Below are positions 1 to 6,482 of a stretch of 9,654 nucleotides of DNA, in pieces. The stretch's first letter is position 1, and each line of letters opens with the position of its first letter. The DNA is from Chloroflexota bacterium (GTDB lineage: Bacteria; Chloroflexota; Dormibacteria; Dormibacterales; Dormibacteraceae). The stretch is from NCBI GenBank assembly GCA_005888075.1, contig VBKD01000005.1, positions 1 through 9,654 on the forward strand, written 5' to 3'. A program made the position numbers and the translations under genes. Below the pieces are notes generated by a model. That model had not been told where the DNA came from, ran no database searches, and worked only from the letters and a program-made list of their open reading frames with translations.

Positions 1-2
1 CG

Positions 3-737
3 GCGACCCGCCTGGTGTGGCTCGAGTCGCCGACCAACCCGCTGCTGCGGGTGGTCGACATCGACGCCGTGAGCGAGGTGGCGCACAGCCGCGGCGCGAT
101 GGTGTGCGTGGACAACACTTTCGCCACTCCCTTTCTGCAGCAGCCGCTTCACCTGGGCGCGGACTTCGTGGTGCACAGCACCACGAAATACATCGGCGGT
201 CACAGCGATGTCGTCGGCGGCGCGATCATGACCAACAACGACGAGCTCGAGCGCCAGCTCCGGTTCCATCAAAACGCGATCGGCGCCGTGCCCTCACCGT
301 TCGATTGCTGGCTGCTGCTGCGGGGCATCAAGACCCTGGCGCTGCGCGTCGAGCGCCAAAGCCAGAATGCGATGGAGCTGGCGACCGCGCTGCAGTCCAA
401 CCCCGCGGTCAAACGGGTTCACTATCCGGGCCTGGATGGGCATCCCAACCGCGCGGTGGCCGCGCGTCAGATGCGAATGTTCGGCGGGATGGTCAGCTTC
501 GAGGTCGCCGACGAAGCGACCGCGCTGCGCACTCTGGGGCGCTTGAAGATCTTCGCGCTGGCCGAATCATTGGGCGCGGTCGAGTCTCTCGCGGAGCATC
601 CAGCGCTGATGACGCACGCTTCCATGCCGCCCGCGGAGCGCAAACGCGCCGGTGTCGGTGATGGATTGATCCGCCTATCGATTGGCGTCGAGGACGTGGC
701 GGACCTGATTGCCGATCTCGAGAACGCCCTAAGCTAA
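3..737 (+). CDS. Cystathionine gamma-synthase/gamma-lyase family PLP enzyme (5'-truncated)
   Basis: This is the C-terminal 244 codons of a trans-sulfuration family enzyme (Cys/Met metabolism, PLP-dependent, cytosolic). The frame is open from base 3, so the gene starts before the window; the GTG at 15 is an internal valine, not a start. Visible hallmarks are DNTFATPF, the PLP-lysine motif HSTTKYIGGHSDVVGG (Lys codon 186-188), the GIKTL...R.ERQ..NA segment, HYPGLDGHP, FGGMVSFE and the C-terminal SLGAVESLAEHPALMTHAS...DGLIRLSIGVED. Members make cystathionine from an activated homoserine and cysteine, or split cystathionine or methionine, the latter reactions releasing 2-oxobutyrate. Sequence alone does not separate synthase, gamma-lyase and methionine gamma-lyase here. 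It ends 7 nt before ilvD and is probably co-transcribed with it. Family assignment is firm; exact activity is open. Confidence 0.9.
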   Translation, partial: ATRLVWLESPTNPLLRVVDIDAVSEVAHSRGAMVCVDNTFATPFLQQPLHLGADFVVHSTTKYIGGHSDVVGGAIMTNNDELERQLRFHQNAIGAVPSPFDCWLLLRGIKTLALRVERQSQNAMELATALQSNPAVKRVHYPGLDGHPNRAVAARQMRMFGGMVSFEVADEATALRTLGRLKIFALAESLGAVESLAEHPALMTHASMPPAERKRAGVGDGLIRLSIGVEDVADLIADLENALS

Positions 738-744
738 TTCGCGC

Positions 745-2412
745 ATGGCGCCACGAGAGCTGCCGAGCAGAACCCTTTATCAAGGACGCGATCGCGCGGC
801 CGCGCGATCCTTTCTTTACGCGATCGGCCTGTCACCCGAGGACATCGACAAGCCCTTCATCGGAGTCTCGAACTGCTGGACCGAAACCATGCCGTGCAAT
901 TTCGGCCTGCGCGATCTGGCGGTTCCGCTGAAGGCGGGCATCCGCGCCGCGGGTGCCAACCCAATGGAGTTCAACACGATCGCCATCTCGGATGGAATCA
1001 CGATGGGCAGCGAGGGCATGAAGACCTCGTTGGTGAGTCGCGAGGTCGTCGCGGACTCGATCGAGCTCGTCACGCGCGGGCACATGTTCGACGCGCTGGT
1101 CTGTCTCGCGGCCTGCGACAAGACAACGCCCGGTTCGGCGATGGCGCTGGTTCGCGTCGACCGCCCCGGAATCGTTCTTTACGGCGGATCGATCATGCCG
1201 GGATCTTTTCGAGGTCGCCAGGTTGCGGTCGGCGACGTTTACGAAGCGATCGGCGCGGCCGCCGCCGGCAAGATGACGGACGCGGACCTGCACGAGCTCG
1301 AGCTGGTCGCGTGCCCGGGAGCGGGCGCATGTGGCGGCCAGTACACCGCGAACACGATGTCGATGATGTTCGAGGTCATCGGCCTTTCGCCGGTCGGTTT
1401 CAACGCCATCCCGGCGACCGACCCGGAGAAGCATCGGGCCGCGGAGCGGATCGGCCGCCTCGCGCTGGACGTCCTGGAGAACGACCGCAGGCCGTCGAAG
1501 ATCCTGACCCGTCGGGCCTTCGACAACGCGATCGCCGCCGTCGCCGCGAGCGGCGGCTCCACCAACGCGGTGCTGCATCTGCTCGCGCTGGCGCGCGAGG
1601 TGGGGGTCGACCTCGCGATCGATGACATCGACCGCATCAGCCGGCGCACGCCGCTGCTATGCGACCTCAAGCCGGGCGGCCGGTTCGCGGCCGTCGAGCT
1701 GTACCGGGCGGGAGGGATCGCGCTGCTCACACAGAGGCTGATCGAAGGCGGCTACATAGACGGTGACGCGCTGACCGTCACCGGGCGAACGCTGGGCGAG
1801 GAGTGCGAAGGCGTGACGGAGACGGCGGGACAGGAGGTCGTGATGCCGCTGTCCAAGGCGCTGCGCGACGAGGGTGGCCTGGTGATCCTCCGCGGCAACC
1901 TTTCGCCCGAAGGCTCGGTGGTCAAGATCACGCATCACACTCCAACGACCCATCGCGGGCCGGCGCGCGTCTTCAACCGCGAGGAGGACGCGTTTGCCGC
2001 CGTCTACGCCGGCCGGATCAAGCCCGGCGATACGGTGGTCATCCGGTATGAAGGGCCGCGCGGCGGGCCTGGGATGCGCGAGATGCTGCAGGTGACAGCG
2101 GCCATCGTCGGCGAAGGACTCGGCGATTCCGTCGCGATGGTCACAGACGGCCGGTTCTCAGGCGCGACCCGCGGCCTGATGATCGGTCACGTCGCCCCCG
2201 AAGCCGCGGTCGGCGGCCCGCTTGCGGCGTTACGGGATGGAGACATCATCGAGATCGACGTAGACAGCCGGAAGCTCGGGGTGGTCGACGTCGACATCGA
2301 GGGCCGTCTGAAGGAGTGGTCCCCGCCGGAACCGCATTACCGGCACGGCGTGCTCGCGCGCTACGCGTACCTCGTGGGCTCGGCCTCGGAAGGAGCAATG
2401 CTCAAGCCGTAG
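745..2412 (+). CDS. ilvD: Dihydroxy-acid dehydratase
   Basis: Converts 2,3-dihydroxyisovalerate and 2,3-dihydroxy-3-methylvalerate to the 2-oxo acids of valine and isoleucine. The 555-residue length is normal for the IlvD/Edd family. Three cysteines sit where the iron-sulfur ligands are expected: Cys51 (TMPCNFGL), Cys124 (ACDKTTPG) and Cys196 (GACGGQYTANTM). This three-cysteine pattern is the one known for [2Fe-2S] dehydratases. Other family blocks are NTIAISDGITMG (about residues 77-88), AASGGSTNAVLHLLA, GGLVILRGNLSPEGSVVK, YEGPRGGPGMREML and GRFSGATRGLMIGHVAPEA near the C terminus. The ATG start gives the usual short N-terminus before TLYQGRDRAAARSF. No clear Shine-Dalgarno sequence is visible, which suits translational coupling to the gene 7 nt upstream. 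It converges with leuD on the other strand. Confidence 0.97.
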   Translation: MAPRELPSRTLYQGRDRAAARSFLYAIGLSPEDIDKPFIGVSNCWTETMPCNFGLRDLAVPLKAGIRAAGANPMEFNTIAISDGITMGSEGMKTSLVSREVVADSIELVTRGHMFDALVCLAACDKTTPGSAMALVRVDRPGIVLYGGSIMPGSFRGRQVAVGDVYEAIGAAAAGKMTDADLHELELVACPGAGACGGQYTANTMSMMFEVIGLSPVGFNAIPATDPEKHRAAERIGRLALDVLENDRRPSKILTRRAFDNAIAAVAASGGSTNAVLHLLALAREVGVDLAIDDIDRISRRTPLLCDLKPGGRFAAVELYRAGGIALLTQRLIEGGYIDGDALTVTGRTLGEECEGVTETAGQEVVMPLSKALRDEGGLVILRGNLSPEGSVVKITHHTPTTHRGPARVFNREEDAFAAVYAGRIKPGDTVVIRYEGPRGGPGMREMLQVTAAIVGEGLGDSVAMVTDGRFSGATRGLMIGHVAPEAAVGGPLAALRDGDIIEIDVDSRKLGVVDVDIEGRLKEWSPPEPHYRHGVLARYAYLVGSASEGAMLKP

Positions 2413-2423
2413 GTGGGACACCT

Positions 2424-2454
2424 CCTCCCCAGCAAGTGGGGAGGTGACTGCTCC
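2424..2454. repeat. Palindromic repeat, copy 1 (half element)
   Basis: A hairpin with arms CCTCCCC (2424-2430) and GGGGAGG (2438-2444) around AGCAAGT, then TGACTGCTCC. Bases 2424-2452 are identical to 2503-2531, a 29-nt direct repeat. Only the right-hand hairpin of the element is present; the GGCGGC hairpin seen in copy 2 is missing. It begins 12 nt after the ilvD stop. It may act as a 3'-end structure for ilvD and leuD mRNAs, but neither strand has a T-tract after it, so it is not a standard intrinsic terminator. Confidence 0.85.
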
Positions 2455-2476
2455 GTTCCTTTTGAGTACGAGCAAG

Positions 2477-2534
2477 TCCCCACCCGGCGGCTTCGCCGCC
2501 GACCTCCCCAGCAAGTGGGGAGGTGACTGCTTCC
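2477..2534. repeat. Palindromic repeat, copy 2 (complete two-hairpin element)
   Basis: A two-hairpin element. Hairpin 1 is CGGCGGC (2485-2491), loop TTC, GCCGCCG (2495-2501), 7 bp. Hairpin 2 is ACCTCCCC (2502-2509), loop AGCAAGT, GGGGAGGT (2517-2524), 8 bp. It lies between the convergent ilvD and leuD genes, ending 20 nt before the leuD stop. The same design recurs inside ilvN at 6491-6543, which makes it an interspersed REP-like family rather than a local duplication only. Similar CACCCGGCGGCTTCGCCGCC-type repeats are, from memory, scattered through many high-GC genomes. Confidence 0.85.
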
Positions 2535-2553
2535 ATCTATTGCCTGTCCCGCG

Positions 2554-3141
2554 CTACCTCACCACTGGGAGCCATGCCACTCGCCGGCTCTCGTACCCGT
2601 CGATGTCTGAGGCGTGGCGCTCGACCAGGGCGATCTCGTCCAATCCGTTGAGCAAGCAGTCGCGAGCGAACTGGTCGATCTCAAACCGGTAAGCGAAGCC
2701 ATCGCCTCGGACCTCTTGGGCCTCGAGGTCGACCGTGATTGCGGCGGTCGGCTCCTCAGAAACCAGGTCGATGAGGTGCCGCACCTGACCGTCGGGCAGG
2801 GTCACGGGCAGCAACCCCGTCTTGAAGCAGTTGCCGCGGAAGATGTCAGCGAAGCTCGGCGCGATGATGGCCTTGAAGCCTGCATCGCGCAGCGCCCACG
2901 GCGCGTGCTCGCGCGAGGAACCGCAACCAAAGTTCGCGCCTGCCAGGAGCACCGACGCGCCCTGGTACTCAGGCCGGTCCAGCACGAAGTCACCCTCCGC
3001 GCGCCAGTCATAGAAAAGGAAGGGGCCGTACCCGGTCCGCTCGATCCGCTTCAGGAATTGCTTCGGGATGATCTGGTCGGTGTCCACGTCGGCGCGGTCC
3101 AGCGGCGCCATCCGTCCCGAGACCTGTCTTACCGGTTCCAT
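2554..3141 (-). CDS. leuD: 3-isopropylmalate dehydratase small subunit
   Basis: Small (swivel-domain) subunit of isopropylmalate isomerase, which with LeuC converts 2-isopropylmalate to 3-isopropylmalate in leucine synthesis. The 195-residue length is typical. Diagnostic motifs are RMAPLDRADVDTDQIIPKQFLK (start of the LeuD domain, about residues 10-31), the NFGCGSSREHAPWAL loop (about 70-84), and APSFADIFRGNCFKTGLLPV. The first ATG gives the standard N-terminus MEPVRQVSGRMAPLDRA. It starts 6 nt after the leuC stop on the same strand. A GGGAG stretch lies about 15 nt before the start, rather far, so coupling to leuC translation is likely. The stop at 2554 faces the ilvD stop across the repeat-bearing gap. 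Confidence 0.96.
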   Translation of the reverse strand: MEPVRQVSGRMAPLDRADVDTDQIIPKQFLKRIERTGYGPFLFYDWRAEGDFVLDRPEYQGASVLLAGANFGCGSSREHAPWALRDAGFKAIIAPSFADIFRGNCFKTGLLPVTLPDGQVRHLIDLVSEEPTAAITVDLEAQEVRGDGFAYRFEIDQFARDCLLNGLDEIALVERHASDIDGYESRRVAWLPVVR

Positions 3142-3147
3142 CCGGAC

Positions 3148-4524
3148 TTACAACATCTCCCGTACGTCGACCAGGTGGCCCGTGATCGCGGCAGCGGCCG
3201 CCATGGGTGGGCTCATCAGATGCGTCCGGCCCCCCGATCCCTGGCGGCCTTCAAAGTTCCGATTCGAGGTCGAAGCGCACCGTTCACCGGGAGCGAGGAT
3301 GTCCGGGTTCATGCCCAGGCACATCGAGCAGCCCGCGTTGCGCCACTCGAAGCCGGCCGCCTTGAAGATCAGGTCGAGCCCTTCGTTCTCGGCCGCGCGT
3401 TTCACCGAGGTCGAGCCAGGCACGACCATGGCCCGAACCTTCGGATGGACCTTGTGGCCCTCGATCACGAGCGCCGCGGCTCGCAGGTCTTCCAGCCGTG
3501 CGTTGGTGCAGGAGCCGATGAAAACCCGGTCGATCGCTATGTCTGAGACGGCGACGCCAGGTTTCAGATCCATGTAGCGCAGCGCTCGCTCATCGGTCTC
3601 CGAACGCGGCGATGGCACCCGACCGGTGACCGGCACCACCTGCCCTGGGTTGGTACCCCAGGTGACGTGCGGTTCGAGCCGGCGAGCGTCGATGGTCATC
3701 TCGTGGTCGAAAATCGCTCCGTCATCAGTTGGCAGCGAACGCCAGTCGTCGAGAGCCGCCTCCCACGCTGCGCCCTTCGGCGCGTGCGGCCGCCCCTCGA
3801 GGTAGGCAAAAGTGGTGTCGTCCGGAGCGACCATGCCGGCCTTGGCGCCCCATTCGATCGACATGTTGCAGATGGTCATGCGGCCTTCCATCGATAGGCC
3901 GCGGATGGTCGATCCGCGGTACTCGACCAGGTGACCCTGGCCGCCGGAGGTGCCGGTTCGGGCGATCACACCCAGCACAACATCCTTCGCCGTAACCCCG
4001 ATCGGCAGCTCGCCGTCGACTGTCACGGCGAAGTTGCCGCCAAGCTTCTGCGGCAGGCACTGTGTGGCGAGCACAAGCTCGACCTCTGAAGTACCGATGC
4101 CGAATGCCAGCGCGCCGAACGCGCCGTGGGTGGAGGTGTGTGAGTCGCCGCAGACGATGAGCAGGCCCGGCTGCGTCAGTCCCAGCTCCGGCCCGATCAC
4201 GTGGACAATGCCCTGCCGCGAGCTGCCTATCTGGTAGAGCGGGATGCCCTCTTGCTTGCAGTTCTCAGCCAGCACCTCCATCTGCTTCCGCGACAGCTCG
4301 TCGGCGGCTCGCACGCCACCACGTGTCGGCACGTTGTGGTCCATGGTCGCCACCGTCAGGTCCGGCCTCCGAACCCGCCTTCCGGAGAGTCGCAAGCCCT
4401 CGAAGGCCTGCGGCGAGGTGACCTCGTGGATCAGGTGCAGGTCGACGTACAGCAGGTCCGGTTCGCCTTCAGCTGATCGGACTATGTGTGTGTCCCACAG
4501 CTTCCGCGCGAGTGTCTTGGCCAT
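3148..4524 (-). CDS. leuC: 3-isopropylmalate dehydratase large subunit
   Basis: Large aconitase-type subunit of isopropylmalate isomerase, holding a [4Fe-4S] cluster. With the start at 4524 it is 458 residues, close to the usual 465-470. Cluster ligands are visible as Cys339 (FIGSCTNARLEDL), Cys399 and Cys402 (AGCSMCLGMNPD). Other family blocks are DLHLIHEVTSPQAFEGLR, DHNVPTR, VIGPELGLTQPGLLIVCGDSHTSTHGAFG split over neighbouring segments, and CNMSIEWGAKAGM. The frame stays open to an ATG at 4614, but homologues begin at MAKTLARKLWDTHIV, so I use the ATG at 4524. An ATG at 4539 is a possible alternative, and neither has a strong Shine-Dalgarno sequence. It leads a two-gene leuCD operon transcribed away from ilvB. 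Confidence 0.95.
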   Translation of the reverse strand: MAKTLARKLWDTHIVRSAEGEPDLLYVDLHLIHEVTSPQAFEGLRLSGRRVRRPDLTVATMDHNVPTRGGVRAADELSRKQMEVLAENCKQEGIPLYQIGSSRQGIVHVIGPELGLTQPGLLIVCGDSHTSTHGAFGALAFGIGTSEVELVLATQCLPQKLGGNFAVTVDGELPIGVTAKDVVLGVIARTGTSGGQGHLVEYRGSTIRGLSMEGRMTICNMSIEWGAKAGMVAPDDTTFAYLEGRPHAPKGAAWEAALDDWRSLPTDDGAIFDHEMTIDARRLEPHVTWGTNPGQVVPVTGRVPSPRSETDERALRYMDLKPGVAVSDIAIDRVFIGSCTNARLEDLRAAALVIEGHKVHPKVRAMVVPGSTSVKRAAENEGLDLIFKAAGFEWRNAGCSMCLGMNPDILAPGERCASTSNRNFEGRQGSGGRTHLMSPPMAAAAAITGHLVDVREML

Positions 4525-4606
4525 TGGGAACGACAACATTACGCTCGGCTGACGCTGCCAAATTTGTGTGTGAGGTACAACCAGAACCCGGGTCACGCTC
4601 GTTAAC
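4525..4606. promoter_or_regulatory. Divergent intergenic control region (leuC / ilv leader)
   Basis: This 82-nt gap must carry the start signals for leuCD (leftward) and the ilv operon (rightward). It is less GC-rich than the flanking genes (for example CCAAATTTGTGTGTGAGGT). I found no convincing -35/-10 pair on either strand. A weak TANNNT-like TAACAT (4603-4608) on the + strand and TAATGT just upstream of the leuC start on the - strand could be -10 elements of nearly leaderless transcripts, but neither has a good -35. Position is the main evidence. Confidence 0.45.
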
Positions 4607-4705
4607 ATGCACAAAGCAATGGCAACGTCCGCGCGGACCCTCGTACTCCTCCTTGGACTCCTGGGCCTTATTGGCTTCGGACGAACGGGGGCGCGCGCGA
4701 ACTAA
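4607..4705 (+). CDS. Branched-chain-rich leader peptide of the ilvBNC-leuA-pheA operon (32 aa)
   Basis: A short ORF, ATG 4607 to TAA 4703-4705, lying between leuC and ilvB in a different frame from ilvB. Residues 12-22 read LVLLLGLLGLI: seven Leu, one Val, one Ile and two Gly, encoded at 4640-4672. One Phe (residue 24) follows. An intrinsic terminator begins 24 nt after the stop and precedes ilvB. Leader peptide rich in the pathway's amino acids, terminator, then first gene is the classic attenuator order known from ilv and leu operons. No Shine-Dalgarno sequence is apparent before 4607 or the second ATG at 4619, so it may be leaderless or weakly translated. The hydrophobic stretch could alternatively be a small membrane peptide, but context makes a leader more likely. 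Confidence 0.75.
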   Translation: MHKAMATSARTLVLLLGLLGLIGFGRTGARAN

Positions 4706-4738
4706 CCCAGACCACAGAGTAGATCGCAAAAGCCCCCG
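4686..4738 (+). promoter_or_regulatory. Candidate antiterminator pairing
   Basis: CGGGGGC at 4686-4692, inside the 3' part of the leader ORF, is perfectly complementary over 7 bp to GCCCCCG at 4732-4738, the left arm of the terminator. The two foldings exclude each other. A ribosome stalled on the Leu/Val/Ile codons (4640-4672) would leave 4686-4692 free to pair and read-through would follow. A ribosome reaching the stop at 4703 would cover it and let the terminator form. The pairing is seen in sequence; the mechanism is inferred. Confidence 0.5.
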
Positions 4739-4766
4739 ACCGAAAGGTGGGGGCTTCTTCATTTTC
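4730..4766 (+). terminator. Intrinsic terminator / attenuator upstream of ilvB
   Basis: Stem AAGCCCCC (4730-4737) with GGGGGCTT (4749-4756), one bulged G (4738), then ACC (4739-4741) with GGT (4746-4748), closed by a GAAA tetraloop (4742-4745). This makes 11 bp in all. A T-rich tail CTTCATTTTC follows (4757-4766). It lies between the leader stop and the ilvB start, so it would stop transcription before the operon unless prevented. In strength and shape it is the best terminator in the window. Confidence 0.85.
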
Positions 4767-4777
4767 AAAGGGAGTGA
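4767..4777 (+). promoter_or_regulatory. Ribosome binding site of ilvB
   Basis: AAAGGGAGTGA closely matches the anti-Shine-Dalgarno complement AAGGAGGTGA and lies directly after the terminator tail. The last base is 10 nt before the TTG at 4788, supporting that codon as the ilvB start. A second, weaker GGAG (4794-4797) sits 5 nt before the ATG at 4803. Confidence 0.6.
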
Positions 4778-4787
4778 CGAAACCAAG

Positions 4788-6482
4788 TTGACCGGAGCGG
4801 ACATGATCCTGGAGGCGCTGGAGCGCGAGGGAGTCGAATACATCTTCGGCTATCCGGGCGGCGCCAACCTGCCCATCTACCAGCACCTTCACGAGCATCC
4901 CAAGCTCAAGCACATCCTGGTCCGGCACGAGCAGGGAGCGGCGCACATGGCGGACGGCTACGCCCGCGCCTGCGGCAAGCCGGCTGTCGTTTTCGCCACC
5001 TCAGGTCCCGGTGCGCTGAACCTGGTGACCGGGCTCTGCACCGCCTACATGGACTCGGTCCCGATGATCGCCATCACCGGCCAGGTCGCCAGTACGCAGG
5101 TCGGTCGGGATGCCTTCCAGGAGTCGGACGTCATCGGCGCCACGAGCTCGGTGACCAAGCACAGCTACCTGGTCACGAGCATCGACGACCTCCCTCGCGT
5201 CATCCACGAGGCCTTCCACATCGCGACCACCGGCCGCCCCGGCCCGGTGCTGATCGACATCTGCAAGGACGTGCAGCAGGCCGACGCGGAGCGCGTCACG
5301 CCCGACCGCCTCGAGATCCCGGGCTACCAGCTGAACGGCCACGTCGATCTCAACCGCGCCGGCGAGGCGGCGCAGGCAATTGCCGGCGCCGAGCGTCCGG
5401 TGATCCTGGCGGGTCACGGCGTCCTGCTCAGCCGGGCCGAGAAGGAGCTCAAGGAGTTCGCCGAGAAGGCGGGTGCGCCGGTCGGCACGACCCTGCTCGG
5501 CATCGGCGCGTTCCCGGTCAACCATCCCCTGTCGCTGCACATGACGGGCTTCATGGGGACCGGCTGGAACCTCAAGGCGGTGCAGAACGCAGACGTGCTG
5601 ATGATGGTCGGGATGCGGGTCGACGACCGCGTGACCGCCCGCCTCGCCGACTTTGCGCCGAAGGTCAAGACCTTCATCCACATCGACATCGACGGTTCCG
5701 AGATGGGCAAGAACGTTCGGCCGCACATCGAACTGGTCGCCGACGCGCGCAACGCCCTCGAAGCCATGACACCCCAAATCGGGACCCTGGATGCGGGCCG
5801 CGGTCAGTGGCTCGCGCAGATCGACGCTTGGCGCGAGGAGCACCCGCTGAAGTACACGCGCTCCAACGACTCGCACTCGAACGGCCGGCTCCAGCCACAG
5901 GACGTGCTCATCGACATGTACAGACGCGCGCGGAACGAGGCGATCGTGGTCGCCGACGTGGGCCAGAACCAGATCTGGGCGGCGCTGTGGTGGAACTACG
6001 ACCAGCCTGGCCTGTTCATCAACTCCGGCGGCGCGGGCACGATGGGCTTTGCGCTTCCGGCCGCGATAGGCGCCAAGTTCGCGCGACCCGACAAGGCGGT
6101 GTGGTGTGTCGCGGGCGAGGGTGGTTTCGTGATGACGGCGCAGGAGCTGTCCGTCGCGGTCGAGCATCAGCTGGACGTCAAGATCGTCCTGCTCAACAAC
6201 TTCTCGCTTGGCATGGTCCGCCAGTTCCAGGACGACTTCTACGGTGGCGTTCGCTCGCACTCGGATCTCACCCATATGCCGGACTTCGTGAAGCTCTCCG
6301 AGGCCTACGGCATGCCGGCAATTCGAGTCGACAAGCTCGAAGAGGTCGGACCCGCGATGGACACCGCGGAGAAGACCAAGGGCCCGTTTCTCATCGACTT
6401 CCGCATCGACCCAGAGGCCAACGTCTATCCGATCGTCCCGCTGGGCAAGAGCTTGAATGACTTCTGGGAGGCACCTAACTGA
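4788..6482 (+). CDS. ilvB: Acetolactate (acetohydroxyacid) synthase large subunit
   Basis: Catalytic subunit of the TPP-, Mg- and FAD-dependent enzyme that makes 2-acetolactate or 2-aceto-2-hydroxybutyrate. I use the TTG at 4788, giving 564 residues and the expected N-terminus TGADMILEALEREGVEYIFGYPGG; ATG 4803 would cut conserved residues, and the frame further upstream runs through the terminator. Order: N-terminal TPP domain (about 1-165) with catalytic Glu48 in RHEQGAAHMADGYAR; central domain (about 190-330) with VGMRVDDRVTARLADFAP; C-terminal TPP domain (about 365-530) with VADVGQNQIWAA, GGAGTMGFALPAAIGAK and LLNNFSLGMVRQFQ. Oddities: the GDG metal motif is GEG (Glu444); the usual Trp of RQWQ is Phe480; the usual GMHGT is GFMGT (Met256). 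The rest of the fold is well conserved, so an active synthase remains likely. It overlaps ilvN by 1 nt. Confidence 0.94.
   Translation: MTGADMILEALEREGVEYIFGYPGGANLPIYQHLHEHPKLKHILVRHEQGAAHMADGYARACGKPAVVFATSGPGALNLVTGLCTAYMDSVPMIAITGQVASTQVGRDAFQESDVIGATSSVTKHSYLVTSIDDLPRVIHEAFHIATTGRPGPVLIDICKDVQQADAERVTPDRLEIPGYQLNGHVDLNRAGEAAQAIAGAERPVILAGHGVLLSRAEKELKEFAEKAGAPVGTTLLGIGAFPVNHPLSLHMTGFMGTGWNLKAVQNADVLMMVGMRVDDRVTARLADFAPKVKTFIHIDIDGSEMGKNVRPHIELVADARNALEAMTPQIGTLDAGRGQWLAQIDAWREEHPLKYTRSNDSHSNGRLQPQDVLIDMYRRARNEAIVVADVGQNQIWAALWWNYDQPGLFINSGGAGTMGFALPAAIGAKFARPDKAVWCVAGEGGFVMTAQELSVAVEHQLDVKIVLLNNFSLGMVRQFQDDFYGGVRSHSDLTHMPDFVKLSEAYGMPAIRVDKLEEVGPAMDTAEKTKGPFLIDFRIDPEANVYPIVPLGKSLNDFWEAPN

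Noticed and set aside
832..1578. A 248-codon frame antisense to ilvD
   Set aside because: Low-information Arg/Asp/Val-rich translation opposite a clear ilvD; a GC-driven shadow.
2413..2553. Bidirectional intrinsic terminator between ilvD and leuD
   Set aside because: The hairpins are strong, but no T-tract follows on either strand. They are better described as repeat copies, with any termination role unproven.
2614..3546. A 310-codon + strand frame across leuD and leuC
   Set aside because: It is the antisense shadow of leuD/leuC, both unambiguous on the - strand, and contains no family motif.
4525..4614. A 30-residue N-terminal extension of LeuC, with some Leu/Val, as a second leader peptide
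   Set aside because: It is in frame with leuC without a stop, has no terminator after it, and homologues begin at MAKTLARKLWD. It is just open frame in the divergent region.
4488..4787. A 100-residue N-terminal extension of IlvB (frame open from ATG 4488)
   Set aside because: It overlaps the leuC 5' end, the leader peptide and the terminator hairpin, has no resemblance to IlvB N-termini, and would make the protein 664 residues instead of about 565.
4725..4790. T-box riboswitch before ilvB
   Set aside because: GAAAGGTGGGGG superficially recalls the T-box core, but the ACCGCG half is missing, the bases belong to the terminator stem, and there is no space for a specifier stem-loop.
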